From the NCBI RefSeq assembly GCF_002234675.1, contig NC_019864.2:19036582-19100581 (forward strand): a DNA stretch of 64,000 nucleotides. The letters run 5' to 3'. How positions within the stretch are numbered: position 1 is the first letter of the stretch; every line of letters begins with the position of its first letter. Origin of the DNA: Oryzias latipes. Lineage: Eukaryota > Chordata > Actinopteri > Beloniformes > Adrianichthyidae. The position numbers and the translations under genes were made by a program. Positions 62,901 to 64,000 of this stretch are shown piece by piece. The notes under the pieces are model-generated. The model was not told the DNA's origin and did not search any database. It worked only from the letters and a program-made list of their open reading frames with translations.

Positions 62901-64000
62901 CCCACCACCGCTCAAACGACAGAAGAAGCATCAACCACACCTCCATTCATCTTTCCTTCAACACCATGCACAGTAAGTCCAGTTAAAGTTAAGTACTATG
63001 CTACAAAAACACGAATACTTGGTATAATTTTTCAAAAAGAAATATTCAAATCGAAAATTATTTCTTACAAATTTTACAGTTTCAGAATTGGTAAGGGTTT
63101 TTTTTATGAAGGTGCACATTATTCCATTGATTTTCAAAGATAAATCAATGAAATAATTTTTACTTAATTTATAAAAGCATAAATATCAAGGCATCCAAAA
63201 ATGTTTCAAACAAAAACAATGTTATTTTATTGTCTGTCCATAAACCCAAAAAGAAAATCCACTTCAAAAGTTGAATCAGACTTACTTGTGGATGCTAAAA
63301 CCCAAAGTTGTTTGTCTTTGGAGTAAAAGCCCGAACTCCTCCATATTAAAATTAATTACCGAATATTCCATGAATCATCTCTGAAGACGATTAAGCTCCA
63401 CGTTTGTTGTTCTGTAAGTCCACTCCCCTCTTTTCATCTATTGTTTTGCTTATTACTTCAGGGCAGTTTCTAACGACGAACATTTTCTTCATAAGAGGAT
63501 TAGTTGCTGACAGGAAAACTAAAGTGGAAACCAAATATAAAAAAGAAGATGCTGTAAAAAACCTTTTTTCCTTTTATTTGGGGGTGGCTTTAGCTCAGAG
63601 GCCAGATCAGCTGTCTGCCAACTGGTTAGTCAGCAGCTCAGTTCCCAGCCTTGACAGCTAATGTATTATTAGAGAAGACACTTGACCCACATTGCCAGTC
63701 GTGTGGAAGTGTGACAGACTATGCAAGTCGCTTTGGATAAGAGTCTCCTAAATTGAAAGTTATTACTCATTATATTAAAAAATATATGTAGGTCACGATA
63801 CTGTGAACATTTTTCGCAGATCAACTTGGAGAGCTTGAGTAGAGAGTTGTGTTGAGGTTCTGTCCCAGCTTTATTCAACGTTGAAACCAAACTTTCTATT
63901 TTGCATCCACAGCCCCCGTTCTCACACCGGATCGATGAATGCGCTGAGCTGATCTGTTTTAACGGTGAGCTGCTGCTTCACAACTCCACCCTCCACTGTC
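46664..64000 (+). CDS. Otogelin family (otogelin / otogelin-like), 5' part, cut by the window end
   Basis: Very large secreted glycoprotein of inner-ear acellular membranes. Module order: signal peptide ([20 protein letters not shown]), basic RRKR stretch, EGF-like domain, VWD1-C8-TIL, VWD2-C8-TIL, a further TIL, VWD3-C8, an AbfB-type beta-trefoil domain, a cysteine module and a Thr/Pro/Ser-rich segment, with more to come past 64000. The AbfB domain between VWD3 and the mucin-like part separates otogelins from gel-forming mucins and VWF. Choosing the paralogue is hard. The mucin-like segment favours otog, whose mammalian protein has one. The neighbours bbs10 and possibly syt1, on human 12q21 like OTOGL, favour otogl. 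All exons I joined stay open except one unresolved phase near the N-terminus. No C-terminal VWD4 or CTCK is within the window. Confidence 0.85.
48005..48023. repeat. 19-base poly-C run
   Basis: Uninterrupted cytosines in an intron of the otogelin-family gene; G-rich on the opposite strand and prone to sequencing length error. Confidence 0.95.
48845..51602 (+). CDS. Otogelin-family exons 5-13: VWD1, C8, TIL
   Basis: Exons read as 48845-48999, 49100-49221, 49320-49525, 50034-50159, 50717-50823, 50902-51008, 51153-51278, 51375-51483 and 51556-51602. The EGF exon joins directly to give [20 protein letters not shown] and then HHYETFDG, the start of VWD1. [14 protein letters not shown] closes the VWD part. 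The C8 module includes [17 protein letters not shown], and the TIL ends [19 protein letters not shown]. Every phase matches. Confidence 0.85.
50249..50640 (-). mobile_element. Probable reversed, diverged copy of the TTAA MITE-like element
   Basis: Begins TTAAAAACCCACTCAGATAA, and carries CATGATGGAGGGCATATAT, the reverse complement of a block in the 29896 copy. The right end is unclear. It lies in an otogelin-family intron. Confidence 0.45.
51687..54849 (+). CDS. Otogelin-family exons 14-21: VWD2, C8, TIL
   Basis: Exons read as 51687-51832, 53183-53309, 53396-53573, 53650-53774, 53954-54163, 54245-54413, 54505-54579 and 54806-54849. VWD2 starts [20 protein letters not shown] and contains [16 protein letters not shown]8 runs through [20 protein letters not shown]. 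The TIL has [19 protein letters not shown] and [14 protein letters not shown], with the last exon reading [15 protein letters not shown]. The 1.35-kb intron 51833-53182 is AT-rich with nothing recognised. Confidence 0.85.
55064..59764 (+). CDS. Otogelin-family exons 22-29: TIL, VWD3, C8
   Basis: Exons read as 55064-55229, 56071-56178, 56416-56554, 57259-57393, 57478-57624, 57716-57835, 58019-58135 and 59608-59764. The first two are a TIL-type module ([13 protein letters not shown], then PGCVCPPG). VWD3 begins [20 protein letters not shown] and ends [16 protein letters not shown]. The C8 part contains [20 protein letters not shown], resembling the same region of VWF D3. Large introns at 55230-56070, 56555-57258 and 58136-59607 hold nothing recognised. 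Confidence 0.85.
59915..61474 (+). CDS. Otogelin-family exons 30-34: AbfB domain and cysteine module
   Basis: Exons read as 59915-59941, 60053-60232, 60320-60598, 61193-61310 and 61395-61474. The 60320-60598 exon encodes [20 protein letters not shown] and [20 protein letters not shown], matching the arabinofuranosidase-B-like (AbfB) beta-trefoil domain known from otogelin and otogelin-like. In these animal proteins it is not known to be an enzyme. The next two exons form a cysteine module ([16 protein letters not shown], then [16 protein letters not shown]). Confidence 0.85.
61571..61796. mobile_element. MITE with near-perfect terminal inverted repeats
   Basis: The left end CTTGACATGTTTTGACC ... 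TGGCCTGCAGTCTTCCTC (61571-61608) pairs with the right end GAGGAAGACAGCAGGCCA ... GGTCAAAACATGTCAAG (61759-61796), almost perfectly over about 37 bp. The element is about 226 bp, noncoding, in the intron before the mucin-like exon. Confidence 0.9.
62323..62972 (+). CDS. Otogelin-family exon 35: Thr/Pro/Ser mucin-like segment
   Basis: A single 650-bp exon encoding about 216 residues dominated by Thr, Pro and Ser (for example [20 protein letters not shown]), expected to be densely O-glycosylated. It starts [13 protein letters not shown] after a clean acceptor and ends IFPSTPCT before GTAAGT. It follows the AbfB and cysteine exons, the place of the Thr-rich region of mammalian otogelin. The opposite strand has a long open frame that is only its shadow. 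Confidence 0.88.
63590..63762 (+). mobile_element. tRNA-derived SINE
   Basis: A tRNA-like head (GGTGGCTTTAGCTCAGAGGC, then an A/B-box-like stretch to CAGCTCAGTTCCCAGCC) is followed by the common fish SINE core and tail AAGTCGCTTTGGATAAGAGT. It lies in the last visible intron of the otogelin-family gene. Confidence 0.75.
63913..64000 (+). CDS. Otogelin-family exon 36 (cut by the window edge)
   Basis: After a clean acceptor (CATCCACAG) the frame reads [18 protein letters not shown] and continues [11 protein letters not shown] to the edge. A GTGAGC at 63965 could be a donor, but continued open, cysteine-bearing sequence suggests the exon runs on. This should lead into the fourth VWD region. Confidence 0.65.

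Noticed and set aside
62504-62908. Long minus-strand open frame rich in Val and Gly
   Set aside because: It is the mirror of the Thr/Pro/Ser mucin-like exon on the plus strand; the ACC/ACT repeats make the opposite strand open.
46664-64000. Gel-forming mucin (Muc2/5-type) as identity of the right-hand gene
   Set aside because: The AbfB domain after VWD3 and the EGF-like N-terminus fit otogelins, not gel-forming mucins.

Overview
This window is teleost-type vertebrate genomic DNA. Its genes are multi-exon with GT-AG introns (one apparent GC-AG), the intergenic DNA is AT-rich, and the repeats are fish-like: Tc1/mariner, Tigger, MITEs, a tRNA-derived SINE and LINE tails. All exon limits below come from reading splice sites and reading-frame continuity by eye. 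Identities come from remembered family sequence, not from a database search.

Layout. (1) 710-20247, minus strand: an apparently complete von Willebrand factor gene (vwf), about 53 coding exons in the order signal-D1-D2-D'-D3-A1-A2-A3-D4-C modules-CTCK. (2) about 21276-26168: two tandem copies of a repeat element, each carrying an array of exact 100-bp units. (3) 27361-32225, plus: a complete 228-aa tetraspanin, CD9. (4) 33802-35854, minus: the chaperonin-like ciliopathy gene bbs10, three coding exons. (5) 40893-44209, plus: a compact eight-exon synaptotagmin of the Syt1/2/5/8 group. (6) 46664 to the right edge, plus: the 5' part of a giant otogelin-family gene (signal peptide, EGF-like, three VWD-C8-TIL units, AbfB domain, Thr/Pro/Ser mucin-like segment), cut off by the window end.

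The genes do not form one pathway. vwf (haemostasis) and the otogelin-family gene (acellular gel of the inner ear) are distant relatives that share the VWD-C8-TIL architecture, and here they point away from each other about 26 kb apart. vwf next to cd9 matches human 12p13. BBS10, and SYT1 and OTOGL if those are the right counterparts, lie on human 12q21.

The most notable points are: changes in vwf relative to the human protein (ADAMTS13 scissile pair Phe-Leu instead of Tyr-Met, loss of the A2 vicinal cysteines, an extra intron splitting A1, a GC-AG intron, a weak A3 metal-site motif); the duplicated repeat element with 100-bp hairpin-forming units and 12-bp inverted ends; a small dispersed family of TTAA-flanked elements; and clear fossils of Tigger, Tc1, LINE and SINE elements. 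I found no convincing wholly new system.
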